NCBI GenBank assembly: GCA_032164295.1
Contig: JAJHTX010000003.1
Coordinates: 1,426,001-1,490,000, forward strand
Length of the DNA: 64,000 bases
Direction: 5' to 3'
Source of the DNA: Inonotus obliquus
Lineage: Eukaryota; Basidiomycota; Agaricomycetes; Hymenochaetales; Hymenochaetaceae
The number at the start of each line of letters is the position of its first letter. Within the stretch, counting starts at the first letter, position 1. Positions 44,811 to 56,778 of the stretch are shown in pieces. The notes under the pieces are model-generated. The model saw only the letters and a list, made by a program, of their open reading frames with translations. It did not search any database and was not told the origin of the DNA. A program made the position numbers and the translations under genes.

Positions 44811-47800
44811 GAACTAGGATGTCCCTCCTTTGACCATAACCACTGTTTCACCAACATAAGAGTTTTGATTGTACCTGACTGCAAAGATGAACAACGGAGT
44901 GCAATTGTGTCCCTTCCTCCCAAGAATATATGCTCGACGGCAACAACAGAGCCTGATCAAAGTTATTGTTAATATACTTTAAGTATTTCTCAGAAGAATG
45001 ATCATAACTTACCTGGAATACAGTGGACTTCACATGCGAATTTTGACAGGTGTGAAAATTGAGCTTGATGGGCAGTCCACTAGGAAATTGGCTCTCCATT
45101 ATTCCAAGACTTTTCTGGTTTCAAATTAAAGTAATTATTAAGTTCGTCTGATGGGTCACTTTCCTTCTCATCCTTGTAACGTAACATGAATGCGAATGTC
45201 ATGCTTTTGGATGGAGAGAAAAGAAGGTTAGGAGTTCGAGAATGAGAACTACTTGAATGCTTTGATAAAGTATCCGAGTGACTTTGGTAACCCTTTGAAG
45301 TATTTGAAGGAAATCCAGTGGCAAAGCGCTGCTCGAGAGATGCTCTTGCTGTATTGATAAGAACAAGCAACTCAGTATCTCCTTTGGCATCATCATGCAG
45401 TTTCAAGTAAGAGATGCGAGGATCCAAAACTATAATAAATGTTAATATCAAAAATTCTAAGATATGCGCAAACTTACGAGCTGCCCACATGAAAAATGGA
45501 GATGTATTGAATAGAGTAAAGTAATCGGATAATTTTTTATGTGCTGCAATAAGACCATCTCGAAGAAAACTGGGTGCATCGGATAGTAGTTTCTTGAGAA
45601 AGTGACGAAGTGTATCTTGAAGACCTTTAAAGCAGCTGAATGACGATGAGAGTGTAGAAGCACTTGTTGATGACATAAATGTTGTTGCTGAACAAAATTC
45701 AGTGAGCCAATGCATAACGAGCTCAATAGCTTTTCTATCAACTTTGGAAAGCTTGAGTGAATGGAGTTCTATATGAAGGAGGACAAATCGATCAACTGCT
45801 GTCTGGAACTTCAATGCACAACCTATATAATTAAGATAGAGTGATATATCAAGCTTACTGAGCATTTGGTGAGCCGAGGACCAATGAGTTGCCACATCAA
45901 GAATGAGTATCAGAGCAGCGTTCTTTGGATGATCTTCCTCTGCAACTACTTGGTTTGCTTTGGTAAACCATGCCTGACATCGTTGGGGGCTGGAACGAAC
46001 TGCAATTACAATCTTTCAAAGCTATAAGAAATGTACACAGTACACGTTATGTAAAGTCATAGATATAAAAATATTTCTTACCTTCTCAATTGCATTCATT
46101 GATCTATAAACATCCTCAGAGATGTCTGTTGATTCTTCTGTACCTTCATCCTGACCAAGTTCATTGCTGTCATTAAGAGGTGTAGAGACAGTTTCTTGGT
46201 ACAATATAGATGTGGATGTTGTCTCTTTTGATACCCCAATTGCATTAAGAAGCTATATAGTATTCTGTTAGATTAATGTACAATGTAACAGATTCAGTAC
46301 AATATGAATAGACAGACCTTTAATGCCGACAGGTGAATTGTATGAGGGATACACCGCATTTGTGCCTCAGAAGCCAAAAATGAAATGCCTTCAGTTTGCA
46401 TTTTATATGCAAGACTATCAAGCATTGTATTGTTATTTGTAGCATTATCACACATTACGGCGAGAAGCTACATAAATGATTGGATTAGTATAGTATATAA
46501 AATATAATTTAATTAACGACTCACCTTTTTCTTCAGTCCATAACACTCTAGTGTACCCCAGACAATTTCTGCAAGATTAGCACCTAAATGCACACCAATA
46601 ATCTCTTGGAAATCGATAAGTCTCTCCTCTAAATAGAAAATATATTAACGTATAGGTTTTATAGTATTTACTTACCAAGTTTCAAGCCCTTGACAATATA
46701 ATGCATAACAATAGCGAGGAATGCGTATCCATTACTTGAGGTCCAAGCATCTAATGAAAGTGCAACCTTTAGTTCTATTTCCTATTGAACTAGTCAGATA
46801 TATGCAATGCAACAATAGAGATAAACTGATACCTCTATTATCTTCTTTGTCTCGTTGAAGGCATCGAGCTCAAACTTCTTGATGATGTGCTTGACAGTAT
46901 TGTGTGATGGTATCTTTAGTAATGGATTTCTTGCAGCAAACTTGATCATTGTTTGAAATTGTTGTGTCTCAACGGTTGAAAAAGGTAGACCGTCTTTAAC
47001 TATCCATTCTAATAGTTGCCGCTCAAAGTCGTCTTGATTCCAGACACCCTAGAAAAAAATCAAATCAAATATAAGTTATAAAATACATAAAGTGACGAAG
47101 GTAATAGAAAATTTACATACAAATTTCTTATACTCCTGATAGGCAAATGCACTGACAATATTCTCAGACCTTTGACCTGTGACAAACTCCTGAAGATCTG
47201 TTGGTGAAAGTTCCTTCGATTTATTTGCAATGACAACTTCTTCATCTGTCAGAGGTAAATTTCGGCTACGAAGGTGCTGAAATAGTTGATACATAAGTGG
47301 TGCTTTCTTTTGGAGATGGGTCTCTAGGCCTAAAAAAATCAATTTTATACTTACTTAAAACCAATAAATAGTAGCTTACCAGTTGTCGAACCTTTCATAG
47401 GTAGTGTTATAGCAAGAGTCATTCCAGTATGATAACACCTGAAGTACTTGTTGCCCTCGGTATGAGGTTTACCTCCAGGGTTAGAATCGACGAGCTCATA
47501 GAACAGGTAGATTGGATTTCTTGACTTTAAAGTAACACATTAGTAAAGTAAGATATAAGACAATGTATTGACGTACCTTTTTCTTAATAATGTTGGTTAC
47601 CGGAGGAGATATCTCAACAATCTCATCGTCTGAGTCAGTAATGATGGTAATGCCATCATTTCGACTTGAAGAAGTGTTGGTGATGATCGTAACACTGTCG
47701 TTTTGACTGGAAGAACTGGTACTTGTAAATGAGAGTTGAGGTACTTTCAATAATGTCATTGAGTTCATCTTCATAGGTATTTTTGACTTCATAACACGAC

Positions 47801-48297
47801 ATTTGCTCTTCTATATTTTGATAATTTGTCAGAAATTTGTAAGTGCAGAGAAAAACGACTTGTCAATACCTTCTGTGCCATATTAGTGGCTTTTGAGATG
47901 ACTATCATACGGGGCAGCTCGAGATCAGCCTAGTAAAATAGATGACACTTAGTTGAGACTTAGAATAAAATATAAACCTGTAAACACGAGTACTCACCTC
48001 CGAAGCAATATCAGTTTCGTTGAGATCAGAAGAGTTTTCATTAGGATAAAATTCTGCATCGGTATCACTAGGCGATGATAACTAAGGCTTTTCAGAACTG
48101 TCCTCCAGATCAGACAAAGATTCAAAGCGGTTTGCAGTTAGTAGCCTGGGTGAAATGCTCGGACGAGTGACTTCAGCATTCTCACGGAGTTTGTAAGAGA
48201 GAAATCAAGGGCGCTTGTCGGAGATAATAAGAGTCTTATCGACTTCATCACGATTATGATGGCGTGAGTGAGAAACAAGCTGGAAGTTATCACTCAT
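44811..48297 (-). pseudogene. hAT-family transposase, nearly full length with stops
   Basis: The likely start at 48297 reads MSDNFQLVSHSRHHNRDEV. A BED-like zinc finger region (YELVDSNPGGKPHTEGNKYF, CYHTGMTLAI) is followed by ELSPTDLQEFVTGQRSENIV, LKVALSLDAWTSSNGYAFLA, VMCDNATNNNTMLDSLA, MRCIPHTIHLSALK, DVATHWSSAHQML, AIELVMHWLTEFCSATT, VLDPRISYL, ELNNYFNLKPEKSW and GSVVAVEHIFLGGRDTIALR. The order and blocks match the hAT gene at 40.9 kb, but it is a different subfamily by sequence. In-frame stops at about 48204 (TGA), 48080 (TAG) and 45079 (TAG) stand at Arg, Gln and Trp positions, each one transition away. There are about ten introns, the last exon ending near 44811. Confidence 0.8.
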
Positions 48298-49617
48298 AGT
48301 TAAGACCAGATGAGCGATTGCTGAAATTCATCAATTCGACCACCTCCTTAAATACCTACATTAATACCATATTCTCTACTTGGTGTACACTACTTCTCAG
48401 CTCTACATTCATTTCTGCTTGATGATCATGAAACACTGGGGGCACTATTGCATCTTCCTGGGGTTCATGTTTCACAATACAATGCAGTGAGCACTTACAC
48501 AATATGCCACGAGAAATTGAAGCACATACCCGGTCTAGTCCAAGTCCAAGCAATACATCCACACTAAAGTCACTAACATGAAAATTTTCAACATGCAACA
48601 AGAATGACCAGAGACGCAACAATGCAAATACAATATCATAACCAATGGGATCCATATGTCAAGCAGTATCAATAAAGTAACTTCAATAAATACGCTGCTA
48701 CTTGCCTCTTAATGGTGTTCGGTGTGAATCAGTCTTGCAAATATACAAGCGTATAGTGGCAGGAGAGGGAGGATCCCAGTGACAGTGCAAGTGTGAGATA
48801 TAACGCCAACCATTTACACCGTCCACTGTGGCACTGGGTAGGATTTTCCTGAGGAGAAAGGCATGCACCCACGGTCACATGCTACCTACCGTATTACTCA
48901 ATGGACCGTATATGCTGAATTTGGAAATCTTGAGACAGGGAACGGTCCCTGCAATACAGATGCGTAATATCGTCTTTACTCCCGAACTGAGTGGGATTGG
49001 CAGTGTAACCCACATCAGTTGGTCTGGGTTTTTCGGTCCACGCTTCATCAGAAAGATATTGAGAACAGCATTAACCTCAGACCTGTACGTCTACCCGCTC
49101 TCCACTCGAGCCCTAGTGCTTCGCCGCACAACTAATTCCTGAGCTCCCCTCCTTTTGCCCCTTTCTCCCCCTAGAAGCAGATCCGGCGACAACCAAGATG
49201 CAAACCGACCCATCGTCTTCCTTAGTATAAAATCAAATCTCTCTCGGAACATGCCTATATCGTACATCTCTCCAAATGCATTCGCGGAAGGTGCAAAGAG
49301 TGATGTGAGGTTAGGGAGGACGGAGAGGAAGGTTGAATGTTGGGGTCTAATGTTAATTTTACGAGAATTCAATGTAGGTCCAATGGGAAGGATGGAGATG
49401 GAGGACGGCCAGGTGAAGGATAAGCAGATATATGTTTTGGCAAGATTTGGGTTGTGATTGCTGTATTTGGAAGTTCGAAGGTGGTTCGTACCACCGAGGT
49501 AATTGTCTGAGTCAAGCTGGGTAGATTTGCCATTCTTTGTTCTTTCTGATGTATAACCGGGTTTTCTAGATTTCTATGAAGGAGATATTTCAAGTGGATG
49601 TGGTCTGCACTTTAGAT
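48298..49617. other. No supported gene
   Basis: About 1.3 kb between the hAT gene and the pogo-like transposon. Minus-strand ORFs at 48356-48655 (99 aa) and 49091-49372 (93 aa, containing SANAFGEMYDIGMFRERFDF) are open but unrecognised. A minus-strand frame over 48890-49100 continues the latter beyond a TAG, so a decayed host gene fragment is possible. The right end borders the TA target at 49618-49619. Confidence 0.35.
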
Positions 49618-50020
49618 TACTGTCGCAATCTGTACGGGTGCAACCAGGGGGTCCGCGTTACAGTGACGAAACGGGCAACCGGTCCGTGTTTTCGCGTTAC
49701 TTGACTGGTTACATGCAACCATGCAACCAAAGGACCCGCAAATAGGTGCAAAAATGTTACATTGTTGAATTTACTCAAGATTCAGATCTCATCATCAGAA
49801 CGTAGACGTAGAAACTCTTCACTATTTCCTATTCTAATAGATGTTCTTTCATCCTGAATATCGAGACACAAAATCAACTAAAATTCTTGTCATCGAGAAT
49901 ATCTTCTAATTGGTCTTTCGGTCGATTCACATCCTTAACTTGGCGAATAAGACAGTACTTCAAATGCTCAAAAATGCATACAGACGTAACCCCCCCTTCC
50001 TTCAGCTACTCTTTATACGT

Positions 50021-53000
50021 ACCATGACTTCCATACAGTCCAGAAAAAAACCTGGAGCCGACTCTCGTTTAATTGAAAGAATTGACTATTTACATACTAT
50101 TTTGACTGGTCTACCATCCCATCTACCTTTAGATCCCCCCAATTCAACTTTTTTCTTCGGTTTTGACCCAGAGGACCTTGAGGATGGTGGTATCTGGATG
50201 GCTCTGAACCGAAATTTGGAGTGTTGTTTTCAAAGACACCTTCATCCGAATGAACCCTTCCTTACTATCAAATATCGTTCTTCTAATTTTCCAATACTTA
50301 TCAAAATGCTCAAAGAAGCAGTGAAAAAGGCCAGTGATACTGACCGACAAATGATCGAAGAAGTGTGGATTGATCGTATACTCGATGCCGCCAAGCGAGC
50401 CGGCGGGAGAAGGTAAGTTGTATTAATTTATTATGGGGGCGGGAATCTAATCCCGGTTGTGTACAGCACGAAGAAGCATGGCCGACAGTCACCTGACATC
50501 AATCCATCCCATCGTCGTCGAATAGCCCCTTTCACCACAACAGTCACACTCGAGACCCCAAGTCGAGATGGTCAACATTCCCAAGTGAGTCCAGACTATA
50601 CCAACTATAACAAATGTACTGACATGGACATATGACTCGCAGGACCCGCAGGACCTGTAAGTTCTCAACTCGATCCCTGCCCGGGCCTCTAGACTCACTC
50701 AACACGGGCGTAGTTCGCATGGGAAGACAGTGCAGAAAGCACACGTACGTCACTCTGTCCACTCTACCTCAATGTAGCTAACTTCTGGCCTCTAGTCATC
50801 ACAAAGTAACGCAATACAAGACTGCGGATTGATCAACGTTGACACAAACAATCCCACCGTGCACGTTCCTTGCCCTGTTCATCACCCGGCAAGGACGTCA
50901 CAAAGTACCGCAATACAAGACCGTGAACTGATCAACGTCGACTCAGACGATGAAGCCGTGCACGTTCCTCGTACTGTTCATCACCCGGCAAGGACGTCAC
51001 AAAGTAACGCAATACAAGACCGCAGATTGATCAACGTCGATTCAGACAATGAAGCCATGCATGTTCCTCGCACTGTACATCACCCGGCCAGGACGTCACA
51101 AAGTAACGCAATACAAGACCGTGAACTGATCAACGTCGACTCAGACGATGAAGCCGTGCACGTTCCTCGTACTGTTCATCACCCGGCAAGGACGTCACAA
51201 AGTAACGCAATACAAGACCGCGGATTGATCAACGTCGATTCAGACAATGAAGCCGTGCATGTTCCTCGCACTGTACATCACCCGGCCAGGACGTCACAAA
51301 GTAACGCAATACAAGATCGTAAAGAGATCAACCTTGACTCGGACGATGAAGCCATTCGTGATCCTCATCCTGAGCAGCGGCTTACCGTGGCGAAGAATCT
51401 TCATCAGACGGAGCTTGTCTCAGTACAGAAAGCACACGTACATATTTCAATTTCAGTTCCATCCCGATGTGTCTAACTTATCTTTCTTAGCTCTCACAAA
51501 GTAACGCAATACATGATGACACTGCGGATGTCCCTTGTCTTGTAAAGCGACCAGCCGAAACAAAAGTCCTTCGTCAAACCAAGCTCGTCTTCCACAAGGT
51601 GTCGAAGGAGGACTATGCCGAGCAAGCGAAACGGGAATTCCAAAAACTTCGTATTCGGGACGTGAAGTGGAAGAAAACATTTCAGCAACAAGTTGCAGCA
51701 AAATTGGAGAGGAAGCGCTTACTGGGACGGATTCGAGTTCAGAGGCACCGCGCTAAGAAGGAGAAAAAACCATCGAAACAAACAGTGAGTCTTTTACTTT
51801 GGCGCATGGCCATGGACACCGCAAGTACAACTTGCTGAGTATTTTCTGCTTATTTTAGGTTAATCTCCGCTCCGAGGGGGGGACTAAAGACCCATCTGCA
51901 AATTTCAATGTTTCTGTTGTTTCGCATGAAGTCTCGGGGCACTGGAAAGATGAACGAAATGGCAAGAAAGGTGGTACGGTTGAGCTGCGCCATACAAAGA
52001 CGAACTACTACCACCCGTTCTTATGGCAAATCGTTCAGAAATACTCCACAAAATTTCTTTTCTCCGCTCATTACACAACAAGGGCTCTCAAATCTGATTA
52101 TCCGGATCTATTTGGACGTCTTAACAAAGGTACGTCTTTTCATGCAACTGTCATGTCTTTATGAATTAATTGATTATAGGATCGATGCATCGATGGCTTG
52201 ATACCAGCGTAGTGCCACCAAAATGGACCAATGCGACATTACAGAATGTCGAGAGACATCGAGTCAAGGCCAGCACCGGTCGCAGTGGTTTTCTTGCAGC
52301 ATATCCGAATGTTGTCAAGACAATCAAGGAAACGCTCGAAGGACTGAGGCAAAATGGCGTACCACTGTCCTTGATGATCGGGCGTGCCACTGTCCTTGAT
52401 GATCGGGCGTGCCACTATGCTCTCTATCATTGAAGAGGAGAAGCCCGAGATCTTGAAAGGCGACTTTAAATGTAGCGACGTAAGTTACCGTCCAGCTCTC
52501 TGCATCCCACACACGCACTGTCTGTCAGAAATTTGTCAGGACGTTTTTCGGCAGTGTTCTCAACATGGTTCCACGCCGGGCTACTCGCGCTGCTGCTCAT
52601 ATCCCAGCTAATGCAGATGAGGTATGCGAGCGGGCTTTCTTTCGAATGGTTAATCTTATCAAGACATTCGAAATCCCTCTTTCAGTGAGTTTAGTATTGT
52701 ATTTCTCTTTGTACTTTATCTGAAGATGACTCTCTGTAGCTTGTAATTAATATGGATCAAACCGGTGTCCTTTACATTCCAGGCTTCAAGCATACATATG
52801 AAACGAAGGGCGCAAAGCAAGTGAATGTCATTGGGAAGGATGAGAAGCGTGGGTTTACGCTCTGTGTAGCAAGTACAGCGGATGGCCAATTTCTGCGGTT
52901 TCAACAAGTCTGTGGGGGAAAGACAATGCGCAGTTCGCCAGACAAGAATGCAGAATGTATGGACCAAGCCCTTTCATTAGGATTTCACTTTACAGTCGCG

Positions 53001-54070
53001 GCGAGCGAAAAAAATCCATCTAGTCATTACAGTACAGTTTCGACCATGAAACAAGTAAGTACTATTTATGCTTAAGCCGTTCAAATTACTAAAGATGTTT
53101 TTAAGTTTATGAATGAGATATTCAAACCCCACTATGATCGCATTCTCAAGAAAGACTTGACGCTTCCAAGGAACCAATGCGCCCTTCTATATCTTGATGC
53201 ATACCCTGTCCATCTGAGTGATGCCTTCTTGACGTTCTTGCGAGAAAAGTACCCCTACGTTTTGCCATGTTTTGTTCCAGCCAACTGTAAGTTATCCTCA
53301 TCTTTACGAAAATTTGCATGCCTCTACGGAGCATCTTATATTCTTAATCTTAGGCACAGGTATATTTCAACCTGCAGACGTTGGCCTACAGCGAATCATC
53401 AAGCATCGAATTAAGCAAGTTTTTCTTGAAGAACTCGTTCGATCACAACGTCAGTAACTTGCTCAAGGGGTAGCTCTTGATAGTGTAAAGTTTTCGAATT
53501 CTATTACTGTTCTTCGAAATGCATCTGTTAAGGCACTGGTGGATGTTTATAACTACATGTCATCTTCACATGGTTGTGAAATTGTCAAAATGGTATGATC
53601 TCGCACTTAAATATTTTAATAGCTTATTATTTTTCTTTGTTTAGGCATGGCGCAAGTGTTCTGTAAAGGGATACAATCTCTCTGGAGAGACTCTTCTTGA
53701 TCGGAGCATCCGCCTTAACGATCTCGAGGCATACCTTGAAGCAGACAAGACTTTGTCACACGAAATTGCGACTCGCAAGAAAACTCGAATTATTGTTACT
53801 CAAGACGTTCAGGGTGAAATGGTGGATGAAGCGTATAATGAAGCAAACGATGACGATGCGTCAGTCCCTCTTGAATCAGTGGTCGCCAGTACTCTCAAGA
53901 TCAAGATACCTGGTCGCTGTAGTCGCTATTGCACCCATTCAAAGAAGGTTAGGGACTCAGACATAGGGGAGGGACTCATTCCTACTTCCAGTGAGGAGGA
54001 TCTCTTTGCATTTGATGAGCATGGCAAGGCCTGGGGTGAAGGTAATCTGCCTGGGCTTATTGATGACTAG
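50021..54070 (+). pseudogene. Pogo/DDE_1-type transposase with tandem-repeat N-terminal region
   Basis: My exons are 50021-50412, 50467-50584, 50643-50656 (14 nt), 50693-50744, 50796-51437, 51491-51784, 51859-52129, 52180-52479, then from about 52526 on, ending at 54070. Phases agree at all junctions checked. The N-terminus (MTSIQSRKKPGADSRLIERI) is followed by a basic Arg-rich stretch and a 33-residue tandem repeat, then a basic coiled region (EREFQKLRIRDVKWKKTF-like). The DDE domain has VINMDQTGVLYIPGF (first Asp), ALLYLDAYPVHLSDAF (second) and IFQPADVGLQRIIKHRIKQV (third). The C-terminus is acidic. Two lesions were seen: a 25-bp tandem duplication (52364-52413) shifting the frame, and TAA at about 53455 where CAA would fit. 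Otherwise the gene looks complete. Confidence 0.82.
50824..51400 (+). repeat. 99-bp tandem repeat coding six LINVDSDDE units
   Basis: Units are spaced exactly 99 bp (the block caaagtaacgcaatacaaga starts at about 50901, 51000, 51099, 51198 and 51297), 33 codons each, within one exon of the transposase. Units alternate between two subtypes (SDDEAVHVPR with gtgaactg; SDNEA with the cgcagattg/cgcggattg type), so the array grew as 198-bp dimers. Each unit reads LINVDSD(D/N)EA, HVPRTVHHPARTSQSNAIQD. The first (LINVDTNN) and last (INLDSDDEAIRDP) units have diverged. Confidence 0.9.
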
Positions 54071-54240
54071 AAGGACAATTTTTTTTCGATTTCCCCCCAT
54101 TTTTTTAAAGTACAAGTAATAATATACCCTGTAACGCCTAATATAGGAAGCAACCTGATACCTGCGTTACACGTTACCCTATGCAACGCAACTTTCTCTG
54201 CGTTACCGTTACAGTTGCACCCGTACAGATTGCGACAGTA

Positions 54241-54581
54241 TATCTGCTTAAAACATCTCCTTTTTAGAAATCCAAACCAATTTATACATTAGAAAGGATA
54301 TATATTCTTAATCTAGTGTAAATTATAGCTTGAGTTTTAAAAGAGGAACCCACATTATCAACTATGCTACTGCTGTTGTGTTCTAATACAATAGACTACT
54401 TTTCTCAACTCAAATTTTGCCGACAGTTATTTGAGTCTCTGCTTTTTCTATCTTTCTTTCACTGTTTCAGAGCTTGAGGCCGTGTGAATTTATGTCACGT
54501 GATGAAAAGATATATATATATATATATATATGTAGCTGTTTATACAATTACTACCTACTCAACCTTTACTACCATACTACC
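54241..54581. promoter_or_regulatory. Upstream region with (TA)n tract
   Basis: 340 bp precede the orphan gene. A perfect TA dinucleotide run (about 54508-54530, roughly 22 bp) sits about 50-75 bp before the ATG and may act as the core promoter. Nothing else is recognised. Confidence 0.35.
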
Positions 54582-56495
54582 ATGGAATCATCCGATCCCG
54601 AGCCAAATCATTTGATCAAATACGATGCAGACGACGAATTAGGATCGCAGGCCAATGCAAACGAGGACTCGGAGCCGTGCAATGTTCCCGAGTTTTGTGA
54701 GTGTTTCCATGTCTCACTTGTTCCCGCCTCATGCTAATTTCCGCGCGAAGACATGTACAGTCCTTTGTGCTCTCGGTCCAGAGACCAACTGATGCCGCAT
54801 CCCGTCGACTGGATCTCTATATTCTACAGTCTTTCCACCCATCCGATGTTTATCTACATGCCAGTACCCGATGATCCCCTAGATGCGGCGGTATATCTAC
54901 AAGAGAAAAGCTTCTACTCTAGCAGCGGGGCATCTCAACTTGACAAGCTCTTCCTCGAGGCGGCAGCCTTGGGTACAGTCGGCCTCAAGGCGATCATTGT
55001 GATGGAATACATATGGCTGATAGCGTTCATATTCAAGTCAAAATATCCCGATCCTGACTTAGTCATTCGGCTCATTTGCTTCGTAATGGAAGGATGTGAG
55101 CGCGGAGTTTTGGATTACTCAGCTGCGAGGAGATTATTTGTAGAGGTGTTTCGGAATCACGAACCACCCCCATCAGCAAAGCAGGAGCTAGAGTCACTCG
55201 TTCGAGAGTCAGGTTTCACATCAGCACAGACGATAATCGAGGCAGTGAAGCGCGAATATCCCCATACAGTGGAGCGGGGAAGATTCTGGGCCATTGGGGA
55301 GGAGAGGGTAAATGCGGTGGTGTTTCTCACTCCGCGGATGATTACGCGAGATGTAGTTATTCCCGCGAACGTGCATATTGCACGCCTACTTCAATGGGGT
55401 GTCCTCAAGTTGGGCATAGGTTCACCCCCAGGCCAGGAAGGAATGTGGCAGACGGCTCCACGTAAGTAGATATACCTGGAAATTCTTCTAGTTCCTCATC
55501 GACCAACAGGAGAGCTGTATTACGAGACAAGTCCGGAAATGAAGCGAGAAAGCAGAGTGGTTGCTCATGACACACGTGGTGGTGAATTATACTACTCTCT
55601 GATCCACGGTCCAACACATGATTTTGCCGCCTTTGCATGCCCAGAGATCAAGGCATTCTCCACGGAGCGGCCCAAGATGCAGTCTCTGAGGGCCGAGACA
55701 TTCGTTTACCTCTGCTTATCCCTCCATCCGATGGTCGACACTGTCCATTCCGCGCCGCAGGACGTTCCATGGCACGGAGCACTGTCTCACGTGTTCGACT
55801 ATTCCAGGATCGAGGACATGAGACTACGATCCGCAATGCCGGATCATTACAGAACGCAGATCGCAAAGCGGGCGGAAGTCATGCTTTATGTGATGTGGCT
55901 AGTTGGACACGGCATCCCGATGAACCGAGTCCTCTCGATGCTGTCGTGTGCAGTTGAATGGGGCTGCATGCGCGCGCTCCTTTCAACGTTCGAGGAAGTT
56001 TCGAAAGTCGTGCGAGCTGCAAGAAGGTCTATCATTGAAATTGCATTACGAATCAAGAATTACGACGTCGACGAATATCTACCTTCCGTGATGCAGCATC
56101 CGATGACTTCAGGCATCAGAGTAAACTTTGGGCCGAATTATCCGCGACTAATGTCGGTGTATGGGAGGGTGAAGAAATCACTTCGACTTCGGGAGTCAAG
56201 GCGTAAGGATTGTGCGCTCGGAGAAAGAGCTCGACGCAATGCGCCGATAGAATATCCCGACGAAGAAGAAGGTCACTCTGGAAGGTGCGAAGGCGGTAGG
56301 GTATATGACGTATCAATTGCTCCATCCCGTCTTCTTTATGGCCGCAGCAACCTCATCGTTCCTGCGGATGAACTAACTCAATTCGTCATGGAGGGGCTCA
56401 AAGCGAACTTCAAGGTCGTCACCATCAATCCGGCTGCTAATCCGGTGAATCTGTACAAGTACTTAGGTGGGGTACTTAAATCATCGGTATGGTAG
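54582..56495 (+). CDS. Uncharacterised 603-aa protein
   Basis: Three exons (54582-54696, 54751-55461, 55510-56495) join in phase to 603 codons plus stop; both introns are GT-AG of about 50 bp. The N-terminus is acidic (MESSDPEPNHLIKYDADDE). The middle is hydrophobic and helical (AALGTVGLKAIIVMEYIWLI, VIRLICFVMEGCERGVL). Residues 275-420 include RAETFVYLCLSLHPMVDTVH and RAEVMLYVMWLVGHGIPMNR, and the protein ends PADELTQFVMEGLKANFKVV. I recognise no family and no catalytic motif. There are no stops or frameshifts, and it lies between a transposon and a dispersed repeat, so it may be a fast-evolving or lineage-restricted gene. The 3' flank is duplicated elsewhere (see 56536-56778). Confidence 0.6.
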
Positions 56496-56535
56496 GTTAC
56501 GGTGTTTGGCACCCGCTGTATCCAAGAGGGTATAG

Positions 56536-56778
56536 TTCACATTCCGCAGCGTACCACTCTGCAATTATTTCATGTCTTCTGTTGACCGCCTGTAATTCTA
56601 GTTTCATTATGTATTTGTCACCTATGGTTGCAGAGCTGAAATTTTAGTCAGTTGTGATGAGTTTCGTGGAGAGGAAGTCCGCACTTTCCTCATACAGAGC
56701 TGCAGCGGTCCAGCCGAGGCATCCAACTCAACGTTGTGATAGATGAAGAGGACTCATCGTCAGAATTATGTCAGGCGG
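56536..56778 (+). repeat. Duplicated 240-bp segment, copy 2 (empty site for LTR B2)
   Basis: It lies 40 bp downstream of the orphan gene's stop, possibly its 3' untranslated region. It matches 44447-44687 in inverted orientation. The sequence gtcaggcggtaga is continuous here, while the other copy is interrupted by LTR B2 at that point. Confidence 0.8.

Larger units (their letters stand above)
49620..54238 (+). mobile_element. Pogo-like (Tc1/mariner superfamily) DNA transposon with perfect 25-bp TIRs
   Basis: The terminal inverted repeats are identical over 25 bp: CTGT, then CGCAAT, then CTGTACGGGTGCAAC, at 49620-49644 and, reverse-complemented, at 54214-54238. A TA dinucleotide flanks each side (49618-49619 and 54239-54240), the target duplication of the Tc1/mariner/pogo superfamily. 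Subterminal regions are rich in GTTAC/GTAAC motifs (for example gcgttacacgttaccc). The 4619-bp element contains one spliced transposase gene. Perfect TIRs imply recent activity. Confidence 0.9.

Noticed and set aside
48828..49457. Plus-strand ORFs of about 100 aa as genes
   Set aside because: No splice consistency, family similarity or codon pattern; the opposite strand is equally open.
50829..51476. Tandem repeat as a CRISPR-like array
   Set aside because: Units are contiguous 99-bp coding repeats without unique spacers, in a eukaryotic transposase gene.
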